The notes beneath the pieces are model-generated. The model did no database searches and was not told where the DNA came from. It saw only the letters and a program-made list of their open reading frames with translations. From positions 2,232,001 to 2,296,000 of the forward strand of contig NZ_QTUB01000001.1 in the NCBI RefSeq assembly GCF_003386665.1: a DNA stretch of 64,000 nt, written 5' to 3'. Below are positions 51,007 through 59,995 of the stretch, piece after piece (position 1 is the stretch's first letter; the number at the start of each line of letters is the position of its first letter). The DNA is from Xenorhabdus cabanillasii. GTDB taxonomy: Bacteria; Pseudomonadota; Gammaproteobacteria; Enterobacterales; Enterobacteriaceae. The translations under genes were made by a program, and so were the position numbers.

Positions 51007-51135
51007 TCACTCTCTCAAATATTTTTCTGTTTGTTTTTTGAACGAATTGTGTTTTTGAACGGATGGCATATGTATGTCAGGCACTAACATATCTTTAATA
51101 TGGTGACTATTGATGAATGGTTTTTTTTCGCTCAT
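51007..51135 (-). CDS. possible small protein of 42 residues
   Basis: An ATG-started frame (MSEKKPFINSHHIKDM...) of 42 residues lies in the otherwise empty gap on the minus strand and its stop codon abuts the upstream plus-strand gene. It is lysine- and histidine-rich and has no strong ribosome site. It could be chance. Confidence 0.25.
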   Translation of the reverse strand: MSEKKPFINSHHIKDMLVPDIHMPSVQKHNSFKKQTEKYLRE

Positions 51136-51447
51136 GAATATCACTCTGGCAACTATATTGCTAACAATAAGCAGCCGGGAATGTACTGACCAAACATCCC
51201 ACAGAACACTTCAATGGCAGAATGTTTGTTGTGGGAGACGAATGCAGAAGATTATCAATTATTGGAAGAACTAATAACTGTACGGATAGACAGGAAAGAT
51301 ATTGTTGTGATATAGATGAGAAATGGTTTTAAAGAATGTTTTTTTTTCAAAAAAAATTTCTATAAAAGAAATAATTAATAGTTATTAACTATTAATTTTT
51401 ATCTTTAGGAAGGGAAAAAACTACTTTAAATTTTCACTAATTAGGTG
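51136..51447. other. non-coding stretch before the SOS operon
   Basis: Only very short frames are present. One of 33 codons (MAECLLWETNAEDYQLLEEL...) begins near 51212 but has no clear ribosome site. The 3' part is AT-rich promoter-like DNA next to the LexA box. Confidence 0.4.
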
Positions 51448-51467
51448 TACTGTACATACATACAGTT
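51448..51467 (+). promoter_or_regulatory. LexA (SOS) box
   Basis: TACTGTACATACATACAGTT fits the enterobacterial LexA consensus TACTG(TA)5CAGTA, with CTGT and ACAG separated by eight bases. It lies 24 bp before the first start codon of the dinI operon and should make it DNA-damage inducible. Confidence 0.9.
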
Positions 51468-51490
51468 TTTGAGTGGAGGCGTATATATCA

Positions 51491-51715
51491 GTGGACTCTC
51501 TTATGGAATCATTGGTAGCACAACGTATTAATTTTATTGCCAGAATGGCGACAAGTTGTGAATGCAATCAAGCAGAAGACAAAGAATTGGCATTGGTCTG
51601 GATAGCTGAGTTATCTGCACCTTATGAAAAAAGACTCAGTGGTTATAATAATTTGTATAAAAACAAATTGTTAGAAAGGGAATGGTCGGTAAATTCAGAT
51701 TCGGTAGAAGAATAG
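51491..51715 (+). CDS. SOS-operon hypothetical protein
   Basis: A 74-residue acidic protein of unknown function starting at GTG 51491 (VDSLMESLVAQRINF) behind GGAGG; an ATG four codons later is an alternative. It is predicted to be helical and has a paired cysteine segment (TSCECNQ). It sits between the LexA box and dinI and is likely cotranscribed with dinI (16-bp gap). Similar genes recur before dinI in tail loci of related bacteria, from memory of such loci. Confidence 0.65.
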   Translation: MDSLMESLVAQRINFIARMATSCECNQAEDKELALVWIAELSAPYEKRLSGYNNLYKNKLLEREWSVNSDSVEE

Positions 51716-51731
51716 ACTTTGACGGGAGAAA

Positions 51732-51971
51732 ATGATGCGAATTGAGATACTTTTCGATAAGCGAGCTAATGTTTCTGAATCAGTCATGTCTGCGCTTGAA
51801 AATGAACTTAAAAAGAAAATACTACCTCAGTATCCAGATACGCGTTTTAGAATTGCCGCCAGCAGCAATACATCCGTAAAAGTGACAGGAAGTAAAAACA
51901 GTAGTGAACACAACCAAATGATGGAACTCATCCAAAGTGTCTGGGAGGATGATAGCTGGCTAACGGATTAG
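51732..51971 (+). CDS. dinI: DinI-like protein
   Basis: DinI modulates RecA filaments and thus LexA and repressor self-cleavage. The 79-residue protein has the family pattern: MRIEILFDKR start, an amphipathic helix (SVMSALENELKKKI), a central strand (FRIAASSNTSVKVTG), and the acidic C-terminal helix MMELIQSVWEDDSWL. It is controlled by the LexA box and probably tunes induction of the lysis and tail genes. Confidence 0.88.
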   Translation: MMRIEILFDKRANVSESVMSALENELKKKILPQYPDTRFRIAASSNTSVKVTGSKNSSEHNQMMELIQSVWEDDSWLTD

Positions 51972-52195
51972 ACTTAATAGATTGAATTATCGAACAAATA
52001 GCAAGCAATTTAAATAACATAAGGGCAGGGTCAATTCCTGCCTTTATGCTTTCTTAAAAAGATAAATATCCCGGCAGAGTTGTTCTTCATTTGTACTACT
52101 TCCCCGACAATGCCGTTTCATTGAGGTATTCCGCTGATTATTCGATCATAACTCTCCGATTTACTGACTGTTTTCTGCGAAGAAAAGGAGAGTGT

Positions 52196-52399
52196 ATGCA
52201 AATTATTGCACAACAAAATGAGACGGTTGATGCTTTGTGCTGGCGCCATTATGGCCGGACATTGGGTATGACGGAGCGTGTATTACTGGCCAATCCGGGA
52301 CTTGCTGATTTTGGCGCGATATTGCCTCATGGAACGAAAGTTGAAATGCCGGACTTTATGCCTGCGGCCAGCAAGCCCATGATCCAGCTTTGGGATTAA
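52196..52399 (+). CDS. X: phage tail protein X
   Basis: GpX of P2 is a small LysM-like tail protein needed for tail assembly. The 67 residues show the family pattern: QQNETVDALCWRHYGRT, VLLANPGLADFGAILPHG, KVEMPD. The start at 52196 follows AAGGAG; longer upstream frames lack this. It opens the late genes and is followed by the lysis cassette, as in P2 (X-Y-K). Confidence 0.88.
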   Translation: MQIIAQQNETVDALCWRHYGRTLGMTERVLLANPGLADFGAILPHGTKVEMPDFMPAASKPMIQLWD

Positions 52400-52408
52400 G
52401 GGGTATGA

Positions 52409-52672
52409 ATGGATAAATACAGCCATGCAACTTATGCCTGCGCCGGCACCACTGCTATTTTTTCCGGTCTTTCTTTATATGAGTGGAGTTTCCTGTTGGG
52501 GGCATTCGCCAGCATTGCTCTCGGTATTCTGACTTATCGTCTCAATCGTCGTGAGCAAATGAAACGCACTTTGATCTTAAAAGAAATTCTGGAAAATCTG
52601 GAGGTAGATCCTGCGTCAAAATCAGCCAGTATTGTTAGCGAGCTGATAAATCACGCACCAAAAGAGCTGTGA
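52409..52672 (+). CDS. phage holin
   Basis: An 87-residue small membrane protein of the HP1-type holin family. Two hydrophobic segments (about 8-24 and 28-46) are followed by a basic stretch (RLNRREQMKR) and an acidic tail. Holins permeabilise the inner membrane and time lysis. The stop codon adjoins the start region of the endolysin gene. Confidence 0.8.
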   Translation: MDKYSHATYACAGTTAIFSGLSLYEWSFLLGAFASIALGILTYRLNRREQMKRTLILKEILENLEVDPASKSASIVSELINHAPKEL

Positions 52673-52677
52673 TATGT

Positions 52678-53217
52678 ATGCAGGATTTCAAAATCAAACT
52701 TAGCCGGTTGCTTATTGGTCTTATCATTGGTGGTGCCAGTTCTTCCGTCATTCTTTCTCAGTTCCTTGATGAGAAAGAGGGTAATCGGCTTGCAGCCTAT
52801 CAGGATGCTGGTGGGGTTTGGACGATATGTCGGGGAGTGACGCGCATTGATGGTAAGGCGGTATATAAAGGAATGCAGTTGACCTCTGAACAATGTGAAG
52901 CCTTGAACCGGATTGAAGCTGATAAAGCGATTGATTGGGTAAAAAAGAATATCCACATTCCGCTGACTGAACCACAAATTGCAGGGATTGCCAGTTTTTG
53001 CCCGTATAACATTGGCCCCTCAAAGTGCTTTTCTTCCACATTTTATCGCAAGCTCAATGCCGGAGATAAAAAAGGTGCCTGTCAGGAGATCAAACGCTGG
53101 ATTTATGATGGAGGGCGTGATTGCCGAAAAACTAAAGGGCAGCCGAACGGCTGTTATGGACAGGTATTGAGGCGTGATCAGGAATCTGAACTGGCTTGTT
53201 GGGGACTGGAACAATGA
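52678..53217 (+). CDS. SAR endolysin (glycoside hydrolase family 24 lysozyme)
   Basis: The enzyme cleaves peptidoglycan during lysis. The N-terminal segment LLIGLIIGGASSSVILSQF is a weakly hydrophobic Gly/Ser-rich signal-arrest-release domain, as in P21 R. Catalytic E and D lie in EKEGNRLAAYQDAGG and the T in RGVT, matching the E-8x-D-5x-T pattern. Several cysteines could control activation after release. Start ATG 52678 is preferred; a GTG three codons upstream overlaps the holin stop. Its stop overlaps the Rz start. Confidence 0.88.
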   Translation: MQDFKIKLSRLLIGLIIGGASSSVILSQFLDEKEGNRLAAYQDAGGVWTICRGVTRIDGKAVYKGMQLTSEQCEALNRIEADKAIDWVKKNIHIPLTEPQIAGIASFCPYNIGPSKCFSSTFYRKLNAGDKKGACQEIKRWIYDGGRDCRKTKGQPNGCYGQVLRRDQESELACWGLEQ

Positions 53218-53714
53218 AGAAAATACCTTTAATTGTCACCCTTGTAATTGGAGGATGTCTTGGCTGGTGGGGACACCGTTCACTGTTTCTTGGTGAAGTG
53301 GCAAACTTGAAGCAGCAACATTCTGCTCAAATTGCTGTTATCTACCAGAAAACAAGCCAGGAAACATTATCTGCTATTCAACAAATGAAAGATGCACAGA
53401 ACAGGGTTGCCCAACTGGATGAATACTATTCTGGAAAATTAGCTCATGTTACTGAAAAAAATATCGCTTTGCGGGCTGATATTGCCGCTGGTCATCGCCG
53501 GGTGCAAATCGCCACCGCCAACCTTGCTACCTGTCAGCTCACCCAAAACCGAAATACCCGCTCCCGCAGCGTGGGCGATGGAACCCAGGTCGAACTCACT
53601 GCAAAAGCTGGACGCACTATTTACGATATCCGAGCCGGGATCATCAGCGACCAGGCCAAATTAGATTACCTGCAACAGTATGTCCGTGAAGTTGTCCGGC
53701 AATGTAAGTTCTAG
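53214..53714 (+). CDS. Rz-like inner-membrane spanin
   Basis: The 166-residue protein has one N-terminal membrane segment (about 4-22) and a long periplasmic alpha-helical region (QQMKDAQNRVAQLDEYYSGK). It spans the periplasm and, together with the lipoprotein encoded inside it, fuses the two membranes in the last step of lysis. Its ATG overlaps the endolysin stop codon (ATGA). Confidence 0.85.
   Translation: MKKIPLIVTLVIGGCLGWWGHRSLFLGEVANLKQQHSAQIAVIYQKTSQETLSAIQQMKDAQNRVAQLDEYYSGKLAHVTEKNIALRADIAAGHRRVQIATANLATCQLTQNRNTRSRSVGDGTQVELTAKAGRTIYDIRAGIISDQAKLDYLQQYVREVVRQCKF
53446..53664 (+). CDS. Rz1-like outer-membrane spanin lipoprotein
   Basis: A 72-residue frame wholly nested within the Rz gene in another frame. 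It has a lipoprotein signal peptide ending in the lipobox LVIAGC, with the lipidated cysteine at residue 20. A proline-rich mature part follows (KSPPPTLLP, EIPAPAAW). This nested layout is typical of lambda-type Rz/Rz1 pairs. Confidence 0.85.
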   Translation: MLLKKISLCGLILPLVIAGCKSPPPTLLPVSSPKTEIPAPAAWAMEPRSNSLQKLDALFTISEPGSSATRPN

Positions 53715-53891
53715 TCATTCTTGCATGACTTAACAGGACTTCCCCCTTGCATGACCCCTAAAAGCCTTTTTTCATTTTGGAAAATGGCTTTTATTTTATT
53801 GAGTTAATTTTATTTTTTCTGCTGTTTTGTATGTCTGTTCCTACAAGCCCGATTTAATGTTGTATCTGTTTTTTCATGGCATTCTTACGCC

Positions 53892-54527
53892 ATGAACACA
53901 CAACTCACTGAACTGATGCGCTTATTGCGCAACCTGATCCGAACAGGCGTCATTACCCAAGTGGATACCACAAGGGGCATGTGCCGGGTCGCGACAGGCA
54001 ACCTTGAAACCGATTGGCTGCACTGGCTGACATCCAGAGCGGGAAACTCCCGCACATGGTGGGCACCCAGTGTTGGTGAGCAGGTTTTATTACTGTCCAT
54101 AGGCGGCGAACTGACCACCGCCTTTGTATTGCCAGCAATTTTTTCAGATGAGTTTCCGGCACCATCAACATCTCCTGAAGCAACACATATTAAGTTTCCG
54201 GATGGTGCAGTGATGGAATATGAACCGCAATCAGGCGCATTGACTGTGACTGGTATCAAAACCGCGACAGTGACTGCATCGGATTCCGTTCATATAACTG
54301 CGCCGGAAATTACCTGTGTTGCCAGTACCAGGATCACGCTGGATACACCGGAAGTCATCTGTACGCAGCTAATGAGCACGGGGAATCTGATCGTGCGCAA
54401 CGGCGGCAAAATGACGGGCAATATTGAACACACCGGCGGCACATTCAGTTCCAACGGCGTGGTCGTGGATTCCCATAAACACACCGGTATCCGGTCAGGC
54501 GGTGACACATCAGGAGGCCCCGTATGA
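53892..54527 (+). CDS. V: baseplate spike protein V
   Basis: GpV forms the membrane-piercing central spike of the contractile tail baseplate. The 211-residue protein starts TELMRLLRNLIRTG as in P2, has an OB-like domain (VGEQVLLLSIGG), a beta-helix stem (ITAPEITCVASTRITLD) and the C-terminal histidine motif SHKHTG that coordinates iron at the tip in gpV. It overlaps gpW by 4 bp. Confidence 0.92.
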   Translation: MNTQLTELMRLLRNLIRTGVITQVDTTRGMCRVATGNLETDWLHWLTSRAGNSRTWWAPSVGEQVLLLSIGGELTTAFVLPAIFSDEFPAPSTSPEATHIKFPDGAVMEYEPQSGALTVTGIKTATVTASDSVHITAPEITCVASTRITLDTPEVICTQLMSTGNLIVRNGGKMTGNIEHTGGTFSSNGVVVDSHKHTGIRSGGDTSGGPV

Positions 54528-54874
54528 TGTATCTGGGTATGAACCGACAGACAGGCAGGGAGCTGACCGATCTGGATCATGTCCGGCAATCTGTCAGCGA
54601 TATTTTACTGACCCCTGTGGGTAGCCGTATTGCACGACGTACTTACGGCTCTTTGCTGCCTGAACTGATTGACTGGCCGCAGAATCCGGCGCTCAGGCTT
54701 CAGGTCATGGCAGCTAGTTATACCGCAATTAGCCGTTGGGAACCACGTGTGACGCTGACGTCAATCACGATGGAAACCCTACAGGATGGCAGAATGGTGG
54801 TGGATATCACAGGTACTTACCATCAATCTGCCAGAGAATTTTCACTTTCTATTCCGGTGAACCATTCCCGGTGA
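54524..54874 (+). CDS. W: baseplate protein W
   Basis: GpW is the gp25-like wedge protein of the contractile-tail baseplate. The 116-residue protein has the conserved VRQSVSDILLTPVGSRIARR and YGSLLPELIDWP segments. The start overlaps the V stop codon and the gene leads into gpJ. Confidence 0.92.
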   Translation: MMYLGMNRQTGRELTDLDHVRQSVSDILLTPVGSRIARRTYGSLLPELIDWPQNPALRLQVMAASYTAISRWEPRVTLTSITMETLQDGRMVVDITGTYHQSAREFSLSIPVNHSR

Positions 54875-54896
54875 GGCTATTCCTGAGAGGTAAGGT

Positions 54897-55805
54897 ATGC
54901 CAACAATCGATTTAAGCCAGTTGCCACCACCGGATGTGGTTGAGCCACTGGATTACGAACAACTGTTAGAAGAGCGTAAAAGAGGGCTGATATCACTTTA
55001 TCCCGAAGAACAGCGGGATGCGATTGCACGAACCTTACAACTTGAATCCGAACCTTTGGTCAAGTTGCTGGAAGAGAACGTGTACCGCGAACTGCTCCTG
55101 CGCCAGCGAGTCAATGAAGCCGCACGCGCGGTAATGGTGGCTTATTCAACCGGCAGCGATCTGGATCAATTGGGTGCGAACAACAACGTATCCCGCATGG
55201 TTTTGCATCCTGCGGATAACTCCACCATACCGCCGACACCAGCTGCTATGGAGTCTGACAACGATTACCGTGTGCGGATTCCCCAGGCCTTTGAAGGTTT
55301 AAGCGTTGCAGGCCCTGTCGGTGCTTATGAATACCATGCGCGTAGTGCAGATGGCCGTGTTGCAGATGCTTCGGCTATCAGCCCGTCACCAGCCAACGTT
55401 ACGGTAACAATCATGTCCCGTGAAGACAAAGGCGTGGCATCCAAAGAACTGTTGGAAATCGTCGAAAAAGCTCTGAATGACGAAAACGTACGTCCGGTGG
55501 CAGATCGTTTGAAAGTCCAGTCAGCGAACATTGTGGAATATGAAATTGATGCAGTGTTGTACATCTTTCCGACACCAGAATCAGAGCCTATCCGTAAGGC
55601 GGCTGAGCAGAAACTGAAACACTATGTCGAAGCACAGCATCGTCTGGGGCGTGACATTCGTTTGTCAGCGATTTATGCCGCATTACATGTGGAAGGTGTC
55701 CAGCGTGTAGAACTGAAAGCCCCGCTGAAAGATGTCGTGCTGGATAAAACTCAGGCTTCTTACTGCACCAAGACCACATTGACGATGGGAGGTTCTGATG
55801 AGTGA
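54897..55805 (+). CDS. J: baseplate protein J
   Basis: GpJ is the baseplate wedge protein forming the periphery of P2-like tails. The 302-residue protein has LSQLPPPDVVEPLDYEQLL at the start and RQRVNEAARAVMVAYSTGSD, a family hallmark. It overlaps gpI by 8 bp. Confidence 0.92.
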   Translation: MPTIDLSQLPPPDVVEPLDYEQLLEERKRGLISLYPEEQRDAIARTLQLESEPLVKLLEENVYRELLLRQRVNEAARAVMVAYSTGSDLDQLGANNNVSRMVLHPADNSTIPPTPAAMESDNDYRVRIPQAFEGLSVAGPVGAYEYHARSADGRVADASAISPSPANVTVTIMSREDKGVASKELLEIVEKALNDENVRPVADRLKVQSANIVEYEIDAVLYIFPTPESEPIRKAAEQKLKHYVEAQHRLGRDIRLSAIYAALHVEGVQRVELKAPLKDVVLDKTQASYCTKTTLTMGGSDE

Positions 55806-56406
55806 TCGCCTTTTGCCGATGGGTTCAACCCAGTTAGAACTTGCAGCGGCTAAAGCTTGTGCAGAGTTGCAGAAGATCAAAGTGCCATTGCGGGAACTGT
55901 GGAACCCGGACACCTGTCCGGCATCGTTACTGCCTTATCTGGCATGGGCGTGGTCAGTGGATCGCTGGGACGAAAACTGGCCTGAGAACACCAAAAGGGA
56001 AGTGATCAAAGGCTCGTTGTTCCTGCACAAACACAAAGGAACGATTGGTGCGATTCGGCGGGTGGTTGAACCATTGGGTTATCTCATCCGTGTACGGGAA
56101 TGGTGGCAGACCAACGATGCTCCGGGCACCTTCCGGCTGGATATTGGTGTGCTGGATAATGGCATCACCCATGAAATGTTCGAAGAGCTGGAAAATTTGA
56201 TTTTCGATGCCAAGCCAGTGAGCCGACATTTGATTGGATTGGATATCAACCTGGATACGCGTGGTGAATATCACTATTCGGCAGCGACTTACAGCGGTGA
56301 CGAACTGACAGTTTATCCCTATTTCCCGAAAGAAGTAACAGTATCCGGCTCAGAAATTATGGGCGCGGGAGTACATATTATTGATGACATGAGGATTAGA
56401 CCATGA
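55798..56406 (+). CDS. I: tail protein I
   Basis: GpI connects the baseplate to the tail fibres in P2-like tails. The 202-residue protein has RELWNPDTCPASLLPYLAWA and WSVDRWDENWP, the family signature, and the helix KGTIGAIRRVVEPLG. It overlaps the fibre gene by 4 bp. Confidence 0.92.
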   Translation: MSDRLLPMGSTQLELAAAKACAELQKIKVPLRELWNPDTCPASLLPYLAWAWSVDRWDENWPENTKREVIKGSLFLHKHKGTIGAIRRVVEPLGYLIRVREWWQTNDAPGTFRLDIGVLDNGITHEMFEELENLIFDAKPVSRHLIGLDINLDTRGEYHYSAATYSGDELTVYPYFPKEVTVSGSEIMGAGVHIIDDMRIRP

Positions 56407-59006
56407 GTACCAAATATTTTGCGCTGCTGACACAGTTGGGCGCAGATAAACTGGCAAATGCTGCGGCACTGGGTACTAAAATCGAAATTACCCATATGGC
56501 CGTTGGTGATGGTGGTGGCAGCCTGCCGACACCGGACACTAAACAAACTAAATTGATTAATGAAAAACGTCGTGCAGCGATTAATACGCTGAGCATCGAT
56601 CCGAAAAACACCAACCAAATCATCGCAGAACAGGTTATTCCTGAAAACGAAGGTGGCTGGTGGATCCGTGAAATCGGCCTGTTTGACAAAGATGGCATCC
56701 TGATTGCCGTGGGTAACTGTGCGGAAACCTACAAACCCCAATTGCAGGAAGGTTCTGGCCGTACCCAGACGATCCGTATGATCTTGATTGTCAGCAGCGC
56801 TGATGCGGTGACTTTGAAAGTTGATCCGTCTGTGATCCTGGCAACTCGCGAATATGTTGATGATTCCATTAAGAAACATGCGAACAGCCGTAATCATCCT
56901 GACGCGACACTGAAAGAAAAGGGATTTGTGATCCTGAGCAGTGCGGTGGATAGCAATAGTGAAACTCATGCAGCAACACCGAAATCGGTAAAAGCGGCTT
57001 ATGATTTGGCTAATGCGGCGAATAATAATGCGAATGGACGTGTTCCGTCTGGACGTAAAGTGAATGGTAAAGCTCTGTCGGCAGATATTTCATTGAATTC
57101 TGCGGATATTGGAGCGTATTCCAAAGGCGAGACCGATGCTAAGGTGAATGAAGCTAAGGCGCAGGCAAATACAGCTAATGATAATGCGAATTCACGTTTG
57201 GAAAAGAGCAAGAATGGTGCGGATATTCCCAACAAAGATGAATTTGTGAAAAACCTCGGTTTAACAGAAGCCAAAACCAAAGCGGAGGGGGCATTACCCC
57301 GCAGCGGGGGCGAAGTCACCGGGAACATCACGATTTCAACTGACAGTGAGATAGCCTGGCGCAGAAATACGGACATGGCTGCTATCGGTTTTAAAAATAC
57401 CGGCGATGGCGATCCCGACTCCTATATGTGGTTTAAAACCGCAGATAATGGCAACGAGTATTTCAAATGGCAGCATAGCCTCTCGGGGGGAGGAACCGCG
57501 GAATGGATGAGCCTGAAATCGGATAATCTCCGGGTTAAAGGGCACCCGGTTTATCATGAAGGCTATAAGCCAACGGCTGAGGCGATTCAGGCTGAGCCGC
57601 GTTTTAACACCACCATTGACCTGACCGGATTGAGCAGTGACCGCTACTACCCGGTATGGTGGCGCTTTCCATCAAATGATGGAGCGAATTCGTGGTTAAC
57701 GATTCATCGTTGGTATGCGGAAGATCAAGAAAAAGAGCCCTTTGGTAAAGGGGTAACTCACCTTGCTGGATTATCATTACAGATTGAAGGAGGAGATGTT
57801 CCTTGGGGAGGAGATGCTCGTTATCTGAATATTAAGCGTATTCATCAAAGTTACCGTAAGACGGTAAAAAATGTTCGTCATGGTATGATAAGTATTGCCA
57901 GACCGATCGAGGGCAAATATCCTCTCTATAGCGGGGCTAAATCCGGCGATATTGTCATATGTTATATGTATAGCGGCTGTTATTTACGCGGTGGACTAAC
58001 TTATCATATCACCAGTAATTTTGACGGTATTCATTATTCTCGTGAAGAAGGAGAAGTAGAAATATGGAAAGCTGAAAGTCCTAATGAATGGGAAATTAAA
58101 TGGATGGTGAAATCTTATACCATTGATGATCCACAGTTAGGGAAAGAATATGACGATACTGTTCTGCCTTATGCTCATGATTATGCTGAAACCATCAATT
58201 TGGCAAAGCATGCCTATCCTAAAACAGGCGGTAAAATCGAGGGGAAAGTGGAAGTTTCCAGTGATATAGAAGCGACTGGCTGGATTGGGGGTAAGGAACT
58301 TAGGGAGCGTAAATCTGACGGTAACTGGGTACGGGCATATAGCCCCCAGAATAAACCCACGGCAGAAGAGATCCAGGTTGAACCGCGCTTTAATACCACC
58401 ATTGACCTGACTGGCTTGAGCAGCGATCGTTATTATCCGTTATGGTGGCAGTTTCCTTCCAATTATTATGGAGCTAATCCGTGGTTAACTATTCACCGTA
58501 ATTATGCGGAAGATAGAGGGGATAAAAACCCGTTTGGGCAAGAAACACACCTTGCAGGTTTGTTATTGCAAATTGAAGGTGGAGATGTTCCATGGGGAGG
58601 GGATGCCCACTACCTGAATATTAAACGGATTAGCCAAACCTACCGTAAAACGGTCAAAAATATTTGCCATGGCATGATGTGCATAGCAAGACCTATTGAT
58701 GGGAAGTTTCCGCTTTTATATAATCTGAAATCTGGTGATATCACTGATTGTAAGGTTCTAAGTGGCTGTTATTTACGTGGCGGTTTGACCTATCATGTGA
58801 CAAGTAATTTTTCTAGTATCCATTATTCTCGTGAAGAAGGTGAAGTAGAAATAAGTCGTTGGTCAGATAGTCATGAGCTTAAGCAGGAAATTAAATGGAT
58901 GGTGAAGTCCTATGCCATTGATGACCCTTTGTTAGGAAAAGAGTACGATGATACGATATTTCCTTATTCACATGATATTATAGAACTCATTAAAAAATAT
59001 CGCTAA
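56403..59006 (+). CDS. H: tail fibre protein with duplicated C-terminal domain
   Basis: The 867-residue fibre starts with the conserved gpH-type baseplate-attachment domain (ALLTQLGADKLANAAALGTK; GGWWIREIGLFDKDG). Ala- and Asn-rich repeats follow (KAQANTANDNANSRLE) and then KNLGL at residues 283-287, encoded by a gix-like crossover site. The C-terminal half contains two copies of a domain of about 210 residues (390-599 and 652-867), each beginning FNTTIDLTGLSSDRYYP. It probably determines receptor specificity. No assembly chaperone gene follows on this strand. Confidence 0.88.
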   Translation: MSTKYFALLTQLGADKLANAAALGTKIEITHMAVGDGGGSLPTPDTKQTKLINEKRRAAINTLSIDPKNTNQIIAEQVIPENEGGWWIREIGLFDKDGILIAVGNCAETYKPQLQEGSGRTQTIRMILIVSSADAVTLKVDPSVILATREYVDDSIKKHANSRNHPDATLKEKGFVILSSAVDSNSETHAATPKSVKAAYDLANAANNNANGRVPSGRKVNGKALSADISLNSADIGAYSKGETDAKVNEAKAQANTANDNANSRLEKSKNGADIPNKDEFVKNLGLTEAKTKAEGALPRSGGEVTGNITISTDSEIAWRRNTDMAAIGFKNTGDGDPDSYMWFKTADNGNEYFKWQHSLSGGGTAEWMSLKSDNLRVKGHPVYHEGYKPTAEAIQAEPRFNTTIDLTGLSSDRYYPVWWRFPSNDGANSWLTIHRWYAEDQEKEPFGKGVTHLAGLSLQIEGGDVPWGGDARYLNIKRIHQSYRKTVKNVRHGMISIARPIEGKYPLYSGAKSGDIVICYMYSGCYLRGGLTYHITSNFDGIHYSREEGEVEIWKAESPNEWEIKWMVKSYTIDDPQLGKEYDDTVLPYAHDYAETINLAKHAYPKTGGKIEGKVEVSSDIEATGWIGGKELRERKSDGNWVRAYSPQNKPTAEEIQVEPRFNTTIDLTGLSSDRYYPLWWQFPSNYYGANPWLTIHRNYAEDRGDKNPFGQETHLAGLLLQIEGGDVPWGGDAHYLNIKRISQTYRKTVKNICHGMMCIARPIDGKFPLLYNLKSGDITDCKVLSGCYLRGGLTYHVTSNFSSIHYSREEGEVEISRWSDSHELKQEIKWMVKSYAIDDPLLGKEYDDTIFPYSHDIIELIKKYR
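57244..57269 (+). other. gix-like inversion crossover site (left)
   Basis: The 26 bases match the phage Mu gix site at about 20 positions, including the 14-base core AAAACCTCGGTTTA. The core encodes NLGL in the fibre gene. Confidence 0.75.
57570..58199 (+). repeat. tail fibre C-terminal domain, copy 1
   Basis: This first copy of the fibre domain covers residues 390-599. Shared blocks with copy 2 are FNTTIDLTGLSSDRYYP, LQIEGGDVPWGGDA, YRKTVKN, GCYLRGGLTYH and HYSREEGEVEI. Many third-codon positions differ between the copies. Confidence 0.92.
58356..59006 (+). repeat. tail fibre C-terminal domain, copy 2
   Basis: The second copy covers residues 652-867, after a short linker (GKVEVSSDIEATGWIGG). 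It ends the gene at IIELIKKYR. It keeps the blocks of copy 1 with scattered substitutions. Confidence 0.92.
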
Positions 59007-59377
59007 AAAAATAGCTTAAAGGTTAATGGAAGCATGGATATATAGACTTAATGATACAATGGGGTAGAACAAACAATGGAAATAATAGCAGAATATCAGA
59101 TTAATGGCTAAAAAACCTAAATGTTTTATTGTCAAACCTACAATAAACTGCTTTAAATAGTAGTGATGATAAAATATTATCCATCAACATCAGATATAAT
59201 TTTGTGGCGATTGTGTTCCATAGAAACTTGGATTGTAATTGGGAATTAGTGATTTTTACTCTATTCAGAATAGTATAAAAGGATTTAAATTTAAAAAATA
59301 AATTAGTAAAAATAGATGTCTATTAGACAAATTTTTAGTTAATATAAATAATAACAGGGGCATAATGCCCCTGATTA
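59007..59377. other. AT-rich gap between opposing fibre modules
   Basis: No gene is visible in these 371 bp, which separate the convergent plus- and minus-strand fibre modules. A fibre-assembly gene would be expected here on the plus strand but is absent. Confidence 0.5.
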
Positions 59378-59995
59378 TTACTCCGGTTTCTCGGGCCAGT
59401 CCAGTTTTTCAATATCTGAAATATCAAGATTAATCAATTTAACACTATAAATTTCCCATTCACGCAATAGTGAAGTTTCCTCTTTTGACGCCATATCAAG
59501 TCGGACTTTGCGTTCCAATTGAACAATTTTTTGTTCAGCTTCATGTAACAAAGATTGTTTTTGATTTTCTATTTTTTGTAAATCATACTTTTGTTTTTCA
59601 TTAAAATCTGTCACCCATTGTTGTCCATTCCATTTATCAAATGAAGTTTTGGGCTCTAATAGAGTCAGTTCAGAAGGTAATTCTCCAATTAATTGAATTT
59701 TATGAGATTGTTGGGTTTTAATATGGTAAGCAGTTTTTCCACGATAGTCTGGTACATTAATCCATGACTTTTCATCTTTACTGCGACAAACAGCAATATC
59801 AACCGAATCTGGTAATTCAGGTGCATCTAAATAAGCACCAGCAGATAAACCAACGCCAATAACTATGCGTTCCATATCTGCACAAATATATTCTCTGGTT
59901 TCTGTATTAGACCGATAAACCATTACCCAACCATTAGAAGTTGCAAAACCTTTTTCATCAAATTTTGGTATTTTAATATCTGTTGTATATTTCAT
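59378..59995 (-). CDS. tail fibre assembly protein (Tfa)
   Basis: A 205-residue tail-fibre chaperone (caudo_TAP family). The C-terminal conserved stretch is LLHEAEQKIVQLERKVRLDM and WEIYSVKLINLDISD, followed by a short WPEKPE end as in P2 gpG and Mu gpU. Its start overlaps the stop of the minus-strand fibre gene by one base, so the two form one module. Confidence 0.88.
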   Translation of the reverse strand: MKYTTDIKIPKFDEKGFATSNGWVMVYRSNTETREYICADMERIVIGVGLSAGAYLDAPELPDSVDIAVCRSKDEKSWINVPDYRGKTAYHIKTQQSHKIQLIGELPSELTLLEPKTSFDKWNGQQWVTDFNEKQKYDLQKIENQKQSLLHEAEQKIVQLERKVRLDMASKEETSLLREWEIYSVKLINLDISDIEKLDWPEKPE

